A stretch of 64,000 nt of DNA. Source: an uncultured cyanobacterium (lineage in GTDB: Bacteria; Cyanobacteriota; Cyanobacteriia; Cyanobacteriales; Nostocaceae). The position numbers and the translations under genes were made by a program. The stretch covers positions 1 to 64,000 of the forward strand of contig CAINGU010000005.1 in the NCBI GenBank assembly GCA_903848645.1. The letters are read 5' to 3'. How positions within the stretch are numbered: the first letter of the stretch is position 1; each line of letters starts with the position of its first letter. Positions 22,090 through 32,111 of the stretch are shown here, in pieces. The notes beneath the pieces are model-generated. The model saw nothing but the letters and a program-made list of their open reading frames with translations, ran no database searches and was not told where the DNA came from.

Positions 22090-22533
22090 CTATACGCTAT
22101 TAATAATATTAATTATTTTGGTTAAAGCGATACCAATTCCTGTTTCGGCTATTGGTGAAAGACAATCTCCTAATTCAAAGTTAACCCCCGGTACTGTTAC
22201 TATCCATGCTGGTGGACAATAGCCATAGAGCAATTTTGTCAAAGCTAAGAGCGATCGCGGATCAGCACGATGTCCTAATATTATACTAGATTCAGTAGGC
22301 AATATAGATTCTACTTGCACATCTGCTGATTCTGAATTAATACTAGCATCTACAAAAATTGCTAAATTGGCATTTGCTAAAGTTGCTGCTAATTCTGGGG
22401 TAAGTTGGTGAACTGCAAGGGATTGGACATTAGATAAATGCCAGAAATTGATGACATTTGCTACTCTTTGACCAATAGCATCATCACTACGTAATTCATT
22501 CCCATAACCAATCACCATTGCAGTTTTTGTCAT
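22090..22533 (-). CDS. hoxW: Hydrogenase maturation protease, probably HoxW
   Basis: 147 residues of the HycI/HupD/HoxW endopeptidase family, which cleaves the C-terminal tail of the NiFe large subunit after nickel insertion. GYGNELRSDDAIGQRVAN carries the conserved nickel-binding acidic residue, and VDASINSESADV and HRADPRSLLALTKLLYG (His) fit the family. HoxH at 29893-31341 still has a cleavable tail and no uptake-hydrogenase genes are nearby, so HoxW rather than HupW is inferred. It is unusual that it sits 25 bp after pflB and 30 bp before the ACD-GNAT gene, not among the hox genes. Confidence 0.83.
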   Translation of the reverse strand: MTKTAMVIGYGNELRSDDAIGQRVANVINFWHLSNVQSLAVHQLTPELAATLANANLAIFVDASINSESADVQVESILPTESSIILGHRADPRSLLALTKLLYGYCPPAWIVTVPGVNFELGDCLSPIAETGIGIALTKIINIINSV

Positions 22534-22558
22534 TTTTATTACCCCTTTTTAATCAATT

Positions 22559-24835
22559 TTAAATGTGATTATGGAAAGTCCGTTTAATCACATCTAGCTG
22601 TTGTTCATGGGTTAATTTAATGAAGTTAACCGCATATCCAGAAACGCGAATTGTTAGTTGAGGATATTTTTCAGGATGGTCTATTGCATCGAGAAGTGTA
22701 TCCTTATCCAGAACATTAACATTAATATGGTGTCCTCCATTATGGAAATAACCATCTAACATTCCACTGAGGTTATTAATTTTGTCCTGAGCAGTTTTAC
22801 CCAAGGCATTAGGGATAATAGAAAAGGTGTAAGAAATGCCATCTTGAGCGTGTTCATAAGGTAGTTTAGCCACAGATTCAAGAGATGCAATTGCTCCTTT
22901 TGTATCTCTACCATGTAGAGGATTTGCACCAGGAGCAAAGGGTTCACCGGCTTTTCTACCATCAGGTGTATTCCCTGTCATTTTGCCATAAACAACGTTC
23001 GAGGTAATTGTTAAAACTGATTGAGTTGGTACAGCATGACGATAGGTTTTTTGTTGACGAAGTTTATTCATGAAGGTGTGGACAAGATTAACTGCTATTT
23101 CATCCACCTGATCATCATTATTACCAAACTGAGGATAATCTCCTTCAATTTGATAATCTATCGCTAAACCATTTTCATCACGAATTGGTTTTACTTTCGC
23201 ATATTTAATTGCTGATAAAGCATCTGTTACCACCGATAAACCTGCAATACCACAAGCTAATGTCCGATAAACATCACGATCATGTAACGCCATTTCGATG
23301 CGTTCATAACTATATTTATCGTGCATATAGTGGATGACATTTAGAGTATTGACATACAAGTTAGCCAACCAATCCATGATTTTGTCGAATTTTTCCACCA
23401 CTTCTTCATAATCTAAATATTCGGAAGTAATGGGGACAAAACCCGCAGCGATAATCTTGCCTGTTTTTTCATCTTTGCCACCATTAATGGCATATAATAA
23501 CGCTTTGGCTAAGTTCGCACGAGCGCCAAAAAATTGCATTTGTTTACCAATTCGCATCGCTGAAACACAGCAAGCAATGGCATAATCATCGCCATATTCT
23601 GGACGCATTAAATCGTCATTTTCGTATTGAATAGAACTGCTATCAATGGAAACTTGAGTACAGAATTGTTTAAAGCTAACGGGCAAATTTTCTGACCAAA
23701 GCACAGTTAAATTAGGTTCTGGTGCAGCACCTAAATTATATAAAGTGTGTAAAAAACGAAAGCTAGTTTTAGTAACTAAAGAACGTCCATCTTCTCCCAT
23801 ACCACCAATACATTCTGTTACCCAAGTAGGATCACCAGAGAATAATTGATTATATTCTGGTGTTCTTAAAAAGCGCACCATTCGCAATTTGATGACAAAA
23901 TGATCAATGATTTCTTGAGCTTGCGATTCTGTTAATGTGCCATTTTTAAAATCTCGCTCAAAGTAGATATCGAGGAAAGTAGAAACTCTTCCCAAAGACA
24001 TGGCTGCACCATTTTGTTCTTTAACAGCACCTAAATAAGCAAAGTAAGTCCATTGCACAGCTTCTTTGCCATTAGCAGCCGGCAAACTGATATCAAAGCC
24101 ATAACTAGCTGCCATAACTTTGAGTTCTTGCAATGCTCGAATTTGCTCAAAAATCTCCTCATGTAGTCGAATTGTTGCTTCTACCATATCGTCTAATTCT
24201 AACGATTCTAGTTGCTCTTTTTTATCGAGAATTAAACGATCAACTCCATACAATGCGACACGACGATAATCACCAATAATTCTCCCCCGTCCATAAGCAT
24301 CTGGTAATCCGGTAATAATCCCAGAATGCCTTGCTAATTTCATTTGTCGAGTGTAACCACCAAAAACACCATCATTGTGGGTTTTACGATATTTAGTAAA
24401 TATCTCTTCTGTTTGCGGATCAAGTTGGTAATTATAAGATTCTAAAGAATTTTTTACCACCCGAATTCCACCAAAAGGCATAATCGCCCGTTTCAATGGT
24501 TTATCAGTTTGTAACCCGACAATTTGCTCTATTGTAGGATCAATATAACCAGGAGCATGAGAAACAATTGTTGATGGTACTTGAGTATCAGTATCTAAAA
24601 TGCCTTTTTCCCGTTCCAATTTCATCAAATCACCGACTAAACTCCAGAGGGTTTGAGTGCGTTCAGTCGCATTAGCTAAAAAGCTATCATCTCCAGAGTA
24701 AGGTGTGTAATTAGTTTGAATAAAATCACGCACATCTATTTCTTGATTCCATTTACCAACCACAAAATCTTGCCATTGTTCGCACAAATTAGAGCTAGAT
24801 TTTTCTGGGCTTTGACGTTCTAAATTAGCAACCAT
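22559..24835 (-). CDS. pflB: Pyruvate formate-lyase
   Basis: Glycyl-radical enzyme splitting pyruvate with CoA into acetyl-CoA and formate under anoxia. The adjacent catalytic cysteines are in [15 protein letters not shown] and the radical glycine in [14 protein letters not shown], close to the C-terminus. [20 protein letters not shown] and [19 protein letters not shown] are standard PflB. Length 758 equals E. coli PflB. It needs the activase at 27607-28395. Downstream are hoxW (25 bp) and the ACD-GNAT gene; upstream is adhE, separated by 117 bp holding a hairpin. PFL occurs in only some cyanobacteria and marks real fermentative capacity. Confidence 0.96.
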   Translation of the reverse strand: MVANLERQSPEKSSSNLCEQWQDFVVGKWNQEIDVRDFIQTNYTPYSGDDSFLANATERTQTLWSLVGDLMKLEREKGILDTDTQVPSTIVSHAPGYIDPTIEQIVGLQTDKPLKRAIMPFGGIRVVKNSLESYNYQLDPQTEEIFTKYRKTHNDGVFGGYTRQMKLARHSGIITGLPDAYGRGRIIGDYRRVALYGVDRLILDKKEQLESLELDDMVEATIRLHEEIFEQIRALQELKVMAASYGFDISLPAANGKEAVQWTYFAYLGAVKEQNGAAMSLGRVSTFLDIYFERDFKNGTLTESQAQEIIDHFVIKLRMVRFLRTPEYNQLFSGDPTWVTECIGGMGEDGRSLVTKTSFRFLHTLYNLGAAPEPNLTVLWSENLPVSFKQFCTQVSIDSSSIQYENDDLMRPEYGDDYAIACCVSAMRIGKQMQFFGARANLAKALLYAINGGKDEKTGKIIAAGFVPITSEYLDYEEVVEKFDKIMDWLANLYVNTLNVIHYMHDKYSYERIEMALHDRDVYRTLACGIAGLSVVTDALSAIKYAKVKPIRDENGLAIDYQIEGDYPQFGNNDDQVDEIAVNLVHTFMNKLRQQKTYRHAVPTQSVLTITSNVVYGKMTGNTPDGRKAGEPFAPGANPLHGRDTKGAIASLESVAKLPYEHAQDGISYTFSIIPNALGKTAQDKINNLSGMLDGYFHNGGHHINVNVLDKDTLLDAIDHPEKYPQLTIRVSGYAVNFIKLTHEQQLDVIKRTFHNHI

Positions 24836-24876
24836 AATTACCTCTTTTACAATTCAAACTTAAAAATGTGGGGGCA

Positions 24877-24941
24877 AGATCCCCGACTTCTTATTTGCTG
24901 ATGTCAATAATTTATCACTCGTCTTCAGAAGTCGGGGATCT
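24877..24941. repeat. Inverted repeat between adhE and pflB
   Basis: AGATCCCCGACTTCT (24877-24891) and AGAAGTCGGGGATCT (24927-24941) form perfect 15-bp arms with a 35-nt loop. Similar but imperfect hairpins lie at 29854-29888 and 41103-41135, so this is a dispersed repeat. Within the operon it could set the relative adhE and pflB mRNA levels by attenuation or mRNA-end protection. Confidence 0.8.
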
Positions 24942-24952
24942 GGTTTCTACTA

Positions 24953-27547
24953 TTACTTATTTCCCCGATAAGCTTTGATATACAAATCCTGTAAATCACT
25001 AATTAAAGGATAACGAGGATTTGCCCCTGTACATTGATCATCAAAAGCTTGTTCTGCCATTGATTCTAACTTGTCATAGAAGGTTTGTTCATCTGCTTTA
25101 ATGAAATCCTTAATAGTTAGGGGAATTTCTACATCCTGTTTGAGTTTTTCCACAGCAGCAATTAGCAATTCTACTTTCTCATCTTCTGTGTTTCCTCCTA
25201 AGTCTAAATAATCGGCAATTTTGGCATAACGCCATTTTGCATTTGGATATTCATACTGGGGAAAAATTGCTTGTTTGAAGGGTGCATCTGTCGCATTATA
25301 GCGAATGATATGAGAAATCATTAGGGCATTTGCTAACCCGTGGGGAACGTGGAATGTAGAGCCTAATTTATGAGCCAGGGAGTGACAAATTCCTAAGAAA
25401 GCATTAGCAAATGCCATGCCGGCGATTGTTGCAGCATAATGGACTTTTTCTCTGGCTTTAGGATCTTTTGCCCCATTTTTGTAAGCAGAAGGCAAGTATT
25501 TAAATAGCAAGCGAATTGCTTCTAAAGCTAACCCCTTGGTATATTCGGAAGCACAGATAGAAACATAAGCCTCCAAGGCGTGAGTTAGGGCATCAATGCC
25601 ACCATAAGCTGTGAGTGGTTTGGGCATATTTAGCACTAATTCGGGGTCAATAATTGCCATATTCGGAGTGAGAGCATAATCAGCCAAGGGGTATTTTATG
25701 CCCGTCCTATCGTCTGTCACAACTGCAAATGGTGTTACTTCTGAACCTGTTCCCGATGTGGTCGGAATTGCCACTAAAATGGCTTTATTTCCTAATTCTG
25801 GCAACGCATATACCCGTTTACGGATGTCCATAAATCGCATTGCTAAACCATCAAATTCTGTTTCTGGATGTTCATACATTAACCAAATTACTTTTGCTGC
25901 GTCCATGGGAGAACCACCACCAATGGCAATAATTACATCTGGATGAAAACTATTAATTTGGGCAAGTCCTTTATTAATAGTTGTTAATGTTGGGTCAGGT
26001 TCAACATCATAAAAAACTTGGGTTTTAATGCCCATTTCTTCGAGAACATTAGTAACTTTTTCCGCAAGTCCTAATTCAAATAATGGTTGATCTGTGATAA
26101 TAAAAGCGCGGTGTTTTCCTGCTAAATCTCCGAGAGCAACGGGTAAGCATCCATATTTAAAATAAACTTTGGGAGGGACGCGAAACCAAAGCATATTTTC
26201 CCGTCTTTCTGTGACGGTTTTAATATTGATAAGATGACGGGGTCCGACATTATCACTAACAGAATTATTTCCCCAACTACCACAGCCTAAGGTTAAAGAT
26301 GGATCAAGTCTAAAGTTATATAAATCACCAATTGCTCCTTGAGAAGATGGCGTATTAACTAACACTCGACTTGTGTGCAATTTATTTTCAAATTCGATAA
26401 TGTGAGGACGGTTTTCTGGTGCTGTGTAAAGTACAGAAGTATGTCCGAGTCCGCCAAATTCAATCAACTTTTCGGCTTTATCAACTGCTTCCGAAAAAGT
26501 TTCTGCCCGATACATTGCTAAAATTGGGGAAAGTTTTTCAGAGGATAAGGCTTCTGTTGTTCCAATTTCTGCGACTTCAGCAATAATTAATTTCGCTTCT
26601 TTGGCTTTTTCTACTCCAGCCATTTCCGCTAGTTTAGCCACAGTTTGACCCACAATTTCGGGATTCAAACGACCATTAACTAAAATCAAATCTCTGACTT
26701 GATGTTTTTCCTGTTCATTCAAGAAATAAGCACCACGAGTCATAAATTCTTGCTTAACACTTTCGTAAATATCATCTAAAACAATCACTGATTGTTCACT
26801 GGCACAAATCATGCCATTATCGAAAGTTTTGCTGATTAAAATTGAAGAAACTGCCATTTTTATATCAGCGGTTGAATCAATTAAAGCGGGGGTATTTCCC
26901 GAACCAACACCCAAGGAAGCATGACCAGAAGAATAAGCAGCCCGCACCATTCCTGGTCCACCAGTGGCGAGAATTAGGTTAATCTGGGGATGCTGCATTA
27001 ACTGTTGAGAAAGTTCAACTGTTGGTTCATCAATCCAACCAATAATTCCTGGGGGCGCTCCTGCTTCAATAGCAGCTTCTAGGATAATTTGTGCAGCTTT
27101 AATTGTGCATTTTTTGGCACGAGGGTGGGGTGAGAAAATAATCCCATTCCGGGTTTTAAGAGCCAATAAAGCTTTAAAAATAGCTGTCGAAGTTGGGTTT
27201 GTAACGGGAACAATTCCGGCTAGTATTCCTACAGGTTCAGCTATTCTTTGAATGCCAAATTGTTTATCATCTTCAATGATGCCACAGGTTTTTTCGGTTT
27301 TGTATTTGTTATAAATATATTCGGAAGCAAAGTGGTTTTTAATCACTTTATCTTCTATAACACCCATGCCTGTTTCTTCTACAGCCATTTTTGCTAAGGG
27401 AATCCGAGCCGAATTCGCAGCGCGAGCAGCTTGTTTGAAGATGTGATCTACCTGTTCTTGGGTATATTCTGCATATTGAGTTTGAGCGGCTTTAACTTGT
27501 TGAATTAAAACTTTGAGTTCTTCTAAATTTGTAACTTTAGTTTTCAT
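24953..27547 (-). CDS. adhE: Bifunctional acetaldehyde-CoA/alcohol dehydrogenase AdhE
   Basis: Reduces acetyl-CoA to ethanol with two NADH, recycling NAD+ from glycolysis. Residues 1-440 are the aldehyde dehydrogenase module, with the catalytic Cys in NGMICASEQSVIV and ATGGPGMVRAAYSSG. Residues 460-860 are the iron-dependent alcohol dehydrogenase, with IIAIGGGSPMDAAKVIWL, PTTSGTGSEVTPFAVV and the iron-binding GICHSLAHKLGSTFHVPHG. Length 864 is normal. It lies 59 bp after pflA and 117 bp before pflB, all on one strand, and uses the acetyl-CoA that PFL makes. Confidence 0.96.
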   Translation of the reverse strand: MKTKVTNLEELKVLIQQVKAAQTQYAEYTQEQVDHIFKQAARAANSARIPLAKMAVEETGMGVIEDKVIKNHFASEYIYNKYKTEKTCGIIEDDKQFGIQRIAEPVGILAGIVPVTNPTSTAIFKALLALKTRNGIIFSPHPRAKKCTIKAAQIILEAAIEAGAPPGIIGWIDEPTVELSQQLMQHPQINLILATGGPGMVRAAYSSGHASLGVGSGNTPALIDSTADIKMAVSSILISKTFDNGMICASEQSVIVLDDIYESVKQEFMTRGAYFLNEQEKHQVRDLILVNGRLNPEIVGQTVAKLAEMAGVEKAKEAKLIIAEVAEIGTTEALSSEKLSPILAMYRAETFSEAVDKAEKLIEFGGLGHTSVLYTAPENRPHIIEFENKLHTSRVLVNTPSSQGAIGDLYNFRLDPSLTLGCGSWGNNSVSDNVGPRHLINIKTVTERRENMLWFRVPPKVYFKYGCLPVALGDLAGKHRAFIITDQPLFELGLAEKVTNVLEEMGIKTQVFYDVEPDPTLTTINKGLAQINSFHPDVIIAIGGGSPMDAAKVIWLMYEHPETEFDGLAMRFMDIRKRVYALPELGNKAILVAIPTTSGTGSEVTPFAVVTDDRTGIKYPLADYALTPNMAIIDPELVLNMPKPLTAYGGIDALTHALEAYVSICASEYTKGLALEAIRLLFKYLPSAYKNGAKDPKAREKVHYAATIAGMAFANAFLGICHSLAHKLGSTFHVPHGLANALMISHIIRYNATDAPFKQAIFPQYEYPNAKWRYAKIADYLDLGGNTEDEKVELLIAAVEKLKQDVEIPLTIKDFIKADEQTFYDKLESMAEQAFDDQCTGANPRYPLISDLQDLYIKAYRGNK

Positions 27548-27606
27548 ACAGTATGGTAAAATGTTGGTATTTGCAGCTTGGATTTTTACAAATTAATCAA
27601 TCGAAT

Positions 27607-28395
27607 TTATTGTACATGAAGTTCATAGCTAATAAAAATGTCTTTCACTTTTTGAATTTGTTCACAAGTAGGAGGTTGAGTATTTTCCAGTTCGTAGTGA
27701 TATCCAAGTTGATGCCACTTGTATTCACCTAATTTGTGAAAAGGTAAAATTTCGATTTTTTCTACATTCGGTAATTTGGACACAAATTCAGCTATTTTGG
27801 TAACATTTTCAGGATGATCCGTCATGTTAGGAACTAACACAAACCGAATCCATGTTGGTTTATTAATGTCTCGTAAATATTCCGCAAATCTCAATGTTGG
27901 TTCGATAGAAACTCCAGTTAAATGTAGGTAAGTCTTAGGATCAAAAGATTTGATATCTAATAATACTAAATCAACAAATTCTAGCACAGGTTTAGATGCT
28001 GTCAAATCGGGAAATCCAGAAGTATCAAGAGCGGTATGAATTTGCAATTCTTGGCAGCGGCGAAAAATTTCTCTGACAAATTCTGGTTGTAGTAAAGGTT
28101 CACCACCGCTAATGGTAACTCCTCCACCAGAAAATTGCATATAAGACCGATATTTTTTAATTTCAGCAATTAATTCATCTGGGGTTGCTTCTATCCCACC
28201 TCCAGTATCACGAGTATCAGGATTGTGACAATAGAGACATCTGAGTAAACAGCCTTGGGTGAAAATAACAAATCGGATACCCGGACCATCAACTGTGCCA
28301 CAAGTTTCTACAGAGTGAATACGACCTGATATTTGAGAAGGTTGGGAAATGGTTTGAGCGAACCTGTTTGGATTTTCATAAGTTGGAGTAGTCAT
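27607..28395 (-). CDS. pflA: Pyruvate formate-lyase activating enzyme
   Basis: Radical-SAM enzyme that generates the glycyl radical on PflB. CLLRCLYCHNPDTRD holds the CxxxCxxC iron-sulfur ligands; GGGVTISGGEPLLQPEF (SAM contact) and LLDIKSFDPKTYLHLTG are typical PflA. 262 residues. The start has a good site, GAGGATTTACT, before ATG. It is first in the presumed pflA-adhE-pflB-hoxW-ACD operon, an inverted gene order compared with E. coli. Its 306-bp upstream interval, shared with a divergent pentapeptide-repeat gene, carries the 17-nt sequence also found before usp-hoxE. Confidence 0.95.
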   Translation of the reverse strand: MTTPTYENPNRFAQTISQPSQISGRIHSVETCGTVDGPGIRFVIFTQGCLLRCLYCHNPDTRDTGGGIEATPDELIAEIKKYRSYMQFSGGGVTISGGEPLLQPEFVREIFRRCQELQIHTALDTSGFPDLTASKPVLEFVDLVLLDIKSFDPKTYLHLTGVSIEPTLRFAEYLRDINKPTWIRFVLVPNMTDHPENVTKIAEFVSKLPNVEKIEILPFHKLGEYKWHQLGYHYELENTQPPTCEQIQKVKDIFISYELHVQ

Positions 28396-28701
28396 AGTAA
28401 ATCCTCGATTTTGGGTTCAGGACAAACACATATCAGTATACATAATCCAAGTTACTATTTATCTGAATTGTGCCAAGGAAAAAGGTCATGGGTAATTAGG
28501 TAAGAATAGCATAACTGTTTGTGATTTATTCTTTACTTCGAGTCTACTAGCAAAATTTGAGGAACTTGTGAGGAAACACAAAAACACTAAAAACAAACTT
28601 ATGTGAACAGGGCATTTATTTTTCGGCTTATTAGTTATATGATTAATTTGGGTGGTTTGATAAAACCTGTAAAAAATTTAAATAAATTGTGAGGCTGTTC
28701 T
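28396..28701. other. Divergent regulatory interval between pflA and the pentapeptide gene
   Basis: 306 bp, AT-rich, no small gene seen. It holds the shared 17-nt sequence at 28556-28572. On the minus strand, downstream of that sequence, TTGCTA (about 28550-28545) and AT-rich -10-like sequences could be the pflA promoter; this is weak and inferred. Confidence 0.5.
28556..28576 (-). promoter_or_regulatory. Candidate regulator site shared with the usp-hox promoter
   Basis: TTTGAGGAACTTGTGAG (28556-28572) is identical to 36855-36871 upstream of usp-hoxE. Within it GAGGAA, five bases, then GAGGAA form a direct repeat of 11-bp period, the spacing used by many response regulators. It lies 161 bp upstream of the pflA start. 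On the minus strand it reads TTCCTCACAAGTTCCTC, ahead of a possible promoter. Confidence 0.55.
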
Positions 28702-29097
28702 ATGACTGAAGTGAATTTTCAACAGCCGATTAATAGTGCTGCTAGGATTGTAGAAGAATATGCGGTTGGAAAACGAAACTTTGAAAGAGCAGAATTAGGT
28801 GATGCTGATTTACAAGGTTTGGATCTAAAAGGCTCTGATTTCAGTTATGCTGATTTTAGTAGAGCTAACCTCAGTGGTACAAATCTGCGAGGATGTGATT
28901 TGAGTTTTGCTGATTTAAGTGAAGCTAATTTAGCAAATGCAGATTTACGAGGAGCAATGCTATTTTCTGCAAATTTGCGTAAAGCTAATTTACAGGGGAC
29001 GCATTTAGAAAAAGCAGATTGTGATCATAACACTCATTTTCCCCCAGATTTTGACTCTATTGCAGCAGGTGTAAACATGAGTGAAGCATCTGTATAG
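28702..29097 (+). CDS. Pentapeptide-repeat protein
   Basis: 131 residues. From residue 32 to about 105 the chain follows the A(D/N)LxX pentapeptide pattern (ADLQGLDLKGSDFSYADFS, ANLSGTNLRG, ANLANADLRG), predicting one right-handed quadrilateral beta-helix of about 15 pentads. There is no signal peptide. The flanks (1-30 and 106-131) are unique. Function is unknown, as for most of this family. It is divergent from pflA across 306 bp and could share regulation with the fermentation operon. Confidence 0.85.
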   Translation: MTEVNFQQPINSAARIVEEYAVGKRNFERAELGDADLQGLDLKGSDFSYADFSRANLSGTNLRGCDLSFADLSEANLANADLRGAMLFSANLRKANLQGTHLEKADCDHNTHFPPDFDSIAAGVNMSEASV

Positions 29098-29229
29098 ATA
29101 CTGATGCGGCTATATCAGCCGCTAATATTGATATTAGTATTAGTATAAATTGTCAATATTAGCCTAATTTATCACTTGACAATTAAAATAGCATATTTTC
29201 TCAATTTTTGCAAATTTTAATTTTATAAC

Positions 29230-29811
29230 TCAATCTTTTCCTGGGAATACTTTAGTTAAATCTAAAATTAATTCAGGGAAAGATGGCAATTTTACAGCCT
29301 CATTAGGGAGGATAATTGATTTGTGACGATAGCCAAATTTACCTTGTAAGTCTTGATATGGTTCACTGTAGCATTCTAAATAATAGGCGATTAAATTAAA
29401 TATCCAATAATCAGAAATACCAGCTTCTGAATATAGGGGTAACTTAACTTCTTGGTCATATTTTAAAGATGAATCAGCTACTTCAATAATTAGGAAAATG
29501 TCAGATGGAGTAGGATGATTTAGAAAATAATCATCAGTTCTATTACGGAGGATAGCTATATCTGGTTCTGGTTCGCTATTTGGAGGTATATATATAGGAT
29601 CTTGAGACTGTAAAGTGGCAAGATTTCCTAATAATGTTGTTAATTCTCTGATTAACCGTCTATTGTATGTTGAATGTGGTCTACCTTTTGCAGCCATTTT
29701 GATAATTTCACCTTTAATTAATTCAAATCTGTCATCTTCTGTGAAGAAGCCAAGGTCTGCTAGACGGTGATATTCATTTATAGTGAAGCGTTTAGCGGTA
29801 GTGAAAGTCAT
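29230..29811 (-). CDS. Uma2 (DUF820) family putative endonuclease
   Basis: 193 residues, complete. RFELIKGEIIKM, SEPEPDIAILR (Asp), IFLIIEVADSSLKYDQEVKLPLY (Glu, Lys) and ISDYWIFNL match the catalytic core of the Uma2 family. It lies downstream of hoxH on the same strand, 81 bp away, with an imperfect hairpin between, so read-through from the hox operon is possible. No link to hydrogenase function is suggested. Confidence 0.82.
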   Translation of the reverse strand: MTFTTAKRFTINEYHRLADLGFFTEDDRFELIKGEIIKMAAKGRPHSTYNRRLIRELTTLLGNLATLQSQDPIYIPPNSEPEPDIAILRNRTDDYFLNHPTPSDIFLIIEVADSSLKYDQEVKLPLYSEAGISDYWIFNLIAYYLECYSEPYQDLQGKFGYRHKSIILPNEAVKLPSFPELILDLTKVFPGKD

Positions 29812-29892
29812 AAAATTTGGGTAATATGAGTTTAACTTAAATCATATCATACAAGATCCCGAACTTCTTTAATAAGTCAGGTATCTAGATAT

Positions 29893-31341
29893 TTAATTAC
29901 GCCAAATTTGATTAACTACAGTTCCGTTTTTATCCACTAATTCTATTAATAAAGGCATTTGTCCCATAGCATGAGTTGAACAACTTAAACAAGGATCAAA
30001 AGCCCGAATTCCGGCTTCGACACGGTTTAACATTCCTTCTTTTATTTGATCACCTTGGATAAAATGACGGGCAATTTGGGCAACGGTGCGATTCATGGCT
30101 AAGTTATTTTGACCAGTAGCAATAATCAAATTTACCTTTAACATTAAACCATTTTCATCAACTTGATAATGATGAAATAATGTCCCTCTTGGGGCTTCAC
30201 TTGCACCCACAGCTTCTAGACAATTAATACCAGCTTCTGCCCGCAGACGAGTTGATAAAATATCAGGATCATCAAGGATAATTTCTATGTGTTCAATACA
30301 GGCTAAAATTTCAATTAAACGGGCATAGTGATAGAAGAATGATGATTTAACAGTGCCGTTGCCATGACTGCGAAATTCTTTTAATTCTGCGTCTGCTAAA
30401 GGTGTACCAATATGACTGCAAATATTTAATCTAGCTAATGGTCCAACGCGGTACATTCCACTATCTAAACGACAATGATCACTACTATCAGGATAACCTA
30501 AAGGACGGTAGTAAGGAGATTTTAAATAAGAATCTGCTTGCACCGCTTCACCGAGAAATTCATGATAGTTATTGGGGTCAAGTTGATCAGCAACAATGTT
30601 TCCCCCACTATCAACAAAACGGATATGTCCATCATAGGTTTCCCATAAACCTTCAGAACTGACTAAACCCATAAATAAACTAGGGAAATTACCAAAGGTT
30701 TGTGCTTCTTTTTCGTAATCTTTTAATAACCCTTTAAATAACTCTATGGCATTAATTACAGTAGTCCTAGCTTCAGGAATCCGTTGTTGAATGTGAGTGC
30801 GATTTTCTTCAGTTAAAGGATCACGAACTCCACCAGGAACAGCCCAGGAAGGATGGACTTTTTTACCTCCTAATAATTCAATGATTTCTTGTCCAAATTG
30901 CCGTAAACGAATCCCACCTCTAGCCAATTCTGGTTCAGCAGCAATTAAGCCAAATACGTTACGTTTTTGGGGATCACTATCCATGCCTAATAATAAGTCC
31001 GGTGCGCTGAGGTGAAAGAAGCTGAGAGCATGGGATTGGACAATTTGACCTAAATTCATTAAACGGCGTAATTGAGAGGCTGTTTTGGGGATTGTGACAG
31101 CCAAAATGCGATCGCCTGTTTTGGCTGATGCTAATAAGTGACTGACTGGACAAATACCGCAAATTCTCGCCGTAATTCCCGGCATTTCTGGGAAAGGACG
31201 ACCAACACAAAACTTTTCAAAACCGCGAAATTCAGTTACATGAAAATGTGCATCATTTACTTGACCTTCATCATCTAAATAAATGCTAATTTTGGCGTGT
31301 CCCTCAATGCGAGTAACCGGATCAATAACAATTGTTTTCAT
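29893..31341 (-). CDS. hoxH: Bidirectional NiFe hydrogenase large subunit HoxH
   Basis: Carries the NiFe active site. [19 protein letters not shown] is the N-terminal CxxC and DPCLSCSTH the C-terminal CxxC nickel-ligand motif. The latter is followed by a 25-residue tail ([11 protein letters not shown] and on) that HoxW must remove. [14 protein letters not shown] at the N-terminus and 482 residues fit HoxH of the NAD(P)-linked type rather than HupL. It pairs with HoxY (32112-32657). It is last in the hox run, after the CBS-CP12 gene and a 78-bp repeat. Confidence 0.96.
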   Translation of the reverse strand: MKTIVIDPVTRIEGHAKISIYLDDEGQVNDAHFHVTEFRGFEKFCVGRPFPEMPGITARICGICPVSHLLASAKTGDRILAVTIPKTASQLRRLMNLGQIVQSHALSFFHLSAPDLLLGMDSDPQKRNVFGLIAAEPELARGGIRLRQFGQEIIELLGGKKVHPSWAVPGGVRDPLTEENRTHIQQRIPEARTTVINAIELFKGLLKDYEKEAQTFGNFPSLFMGLVSSEGLWETYDGHIRFVDSGGNIVADQLDPNNYHEFLGEAVQADSYLKSPYYRPLGYPDSSDHCRLDSGMYRVGPLARLNICSHIGTPLADAELKEFRSHGNGTVKSSFFYHYARLIEILACIEHIEIILDDPDILSTRLRAEAGINCLEAVGASEAPRGTLFHHYQVDENGLMLKVNLIIATGQNNLAMNRTVAQIARHFIQGDQIKEGMLNRVEAGIRAFDPCLSCSTHAMGQMPLLIELVDKNGTVVNQIWRN

Positions 31342-31372
31342 AAATCATTGGTAATTGGTAATAATAGAAAAT

Positions 31373-31450
31373 TGTAGGTTGGGTTGACGCAAGGAAACCC
31401 AACAAAAGCTTTGATAATGTTGGGTTTTACTTCGTTCTACCCAACCTACA
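31373..31450. repeat. Inverted-repeat element, TGTAGGTTGGGTT family
   Basis: Twelve-base ends TGTAGGTTGGGT (31373-31384) and ACCCAACCTACA (31439-31450) are perfect inverted repeats; an inner copy GTTGGGTTT/AAACCCAAC is also present. It fills most of the gap between the CBS-CP12 gene and hoxH and touches the 3' end of the former. Confidence 0.85.
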
Positions 31451-31452
31451 TA

Positions 31453-32067
31453 TTACAAATCATAAAACCTAGATTCTGCGGCTTCTGGATATTCATCACA
31501 GTAATCTTCAAAGGCAGTTTTCAGAGGTTTTTCGGCGCGTTGGTGAGCCATTTCCGCTTGTATTTCTTCTACCACATCCCAAGCGGCGGCACATTCGGCA
31601 GAATTAGCCCCTTTTTCTGCACAAACAATCCGAGCTTTTTTAATTTCATCTTGTAATTCTTGTTCTAATAAAAATGAGCGCGGTTGTTCTAAACAACTAC
31701 TTCTTGCTAAGATATCAGTAAGTGAAATAATTCCTAATAGTTTACCACTAATTACAGGCGCACGCCGGAGATGATGGTTAGCAAATAATCTGGCTACATA
31801 TTCTAAACCTAATTCTGGATTAACCACAATACAAGGTTTAGTCATAATTTCATAAACACGGATTTTATTCGGATCTTTGCTATAGGAAATTACTTTATAA
31901 ACAATGTCGCTTTCTGTGATAATTCCATAAGCATCTTGTTCATGCCGACGATCTACAATTAATGCTCTCCAATCTCTTGCCCTCATTAAATCAACTGCTT
32001 CTTTAACTGTGGCTGAACTGCGAATCATTGCTACATCTTTGGTCATTACATCTGCTGCTGTTAACAT
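31453..32067 (-). CDS. CBS-CP12 fusion protein in the hydrogenase operon
   Basis: Two CBS domains (residues 1-60, MTKDVAMIRSSATVKEAVDL; 70-125, YEIMTKPCIVVNPELGLEYV) that commonly bind AMP or related adenylates. Residues 135-204 are a CP12 domain: KKARIVCAEKGANSAECAAAWDVVEEIQ contains the CP12 core AAWDxVEE and its N-terminal cysteine pair. The C-terminal segment YCDEYPEAAESRFYDL keeps one cysteine, but Ser replaces the second (canonical ECR becomes ESR), so the GAPDH-binding disulfide should not form. CP12 proteins control GAPDH/PRK of the Calvin cycle, and CBS-CP12 fusions are known in cyanobacteria. Its place between hoxY (44 bp) and hoxH suggests an energy-charge link to hydrogenase or carbon flux; this is inference. 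Confidence 0.88.
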   Translation of the reverse strand: MLTAADVMTKDVAMIRSSATVKEAVDLMRARDWRALIVDRRHEQDAYGIITESDIVYKVISYSKDPNKIRVYEIMTKPCIVVNPELGLEYVARLFANHHLRRAPVISGKLLGIISLTDILARSSCLEQPRSFLLEQELQDEIKKARIVCAEKGANSAECAAAWDVVEEIQAEMAHQRAEKPLKTAFEDYCDEYPEAAESRFYDL

Positions 32068-32111
32068 AAGTTACCTCTGGGATAATTGAAAATTGAAAAT
32101 TAAAAATGGTA

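Noticed and set aside
29106-29122. Terminator GCGGCT-ATATC-AGCCGC after the pentapeptide gene
   Set aside because: Only a 6-bp stem and no T run; too weak to list as a terminator.
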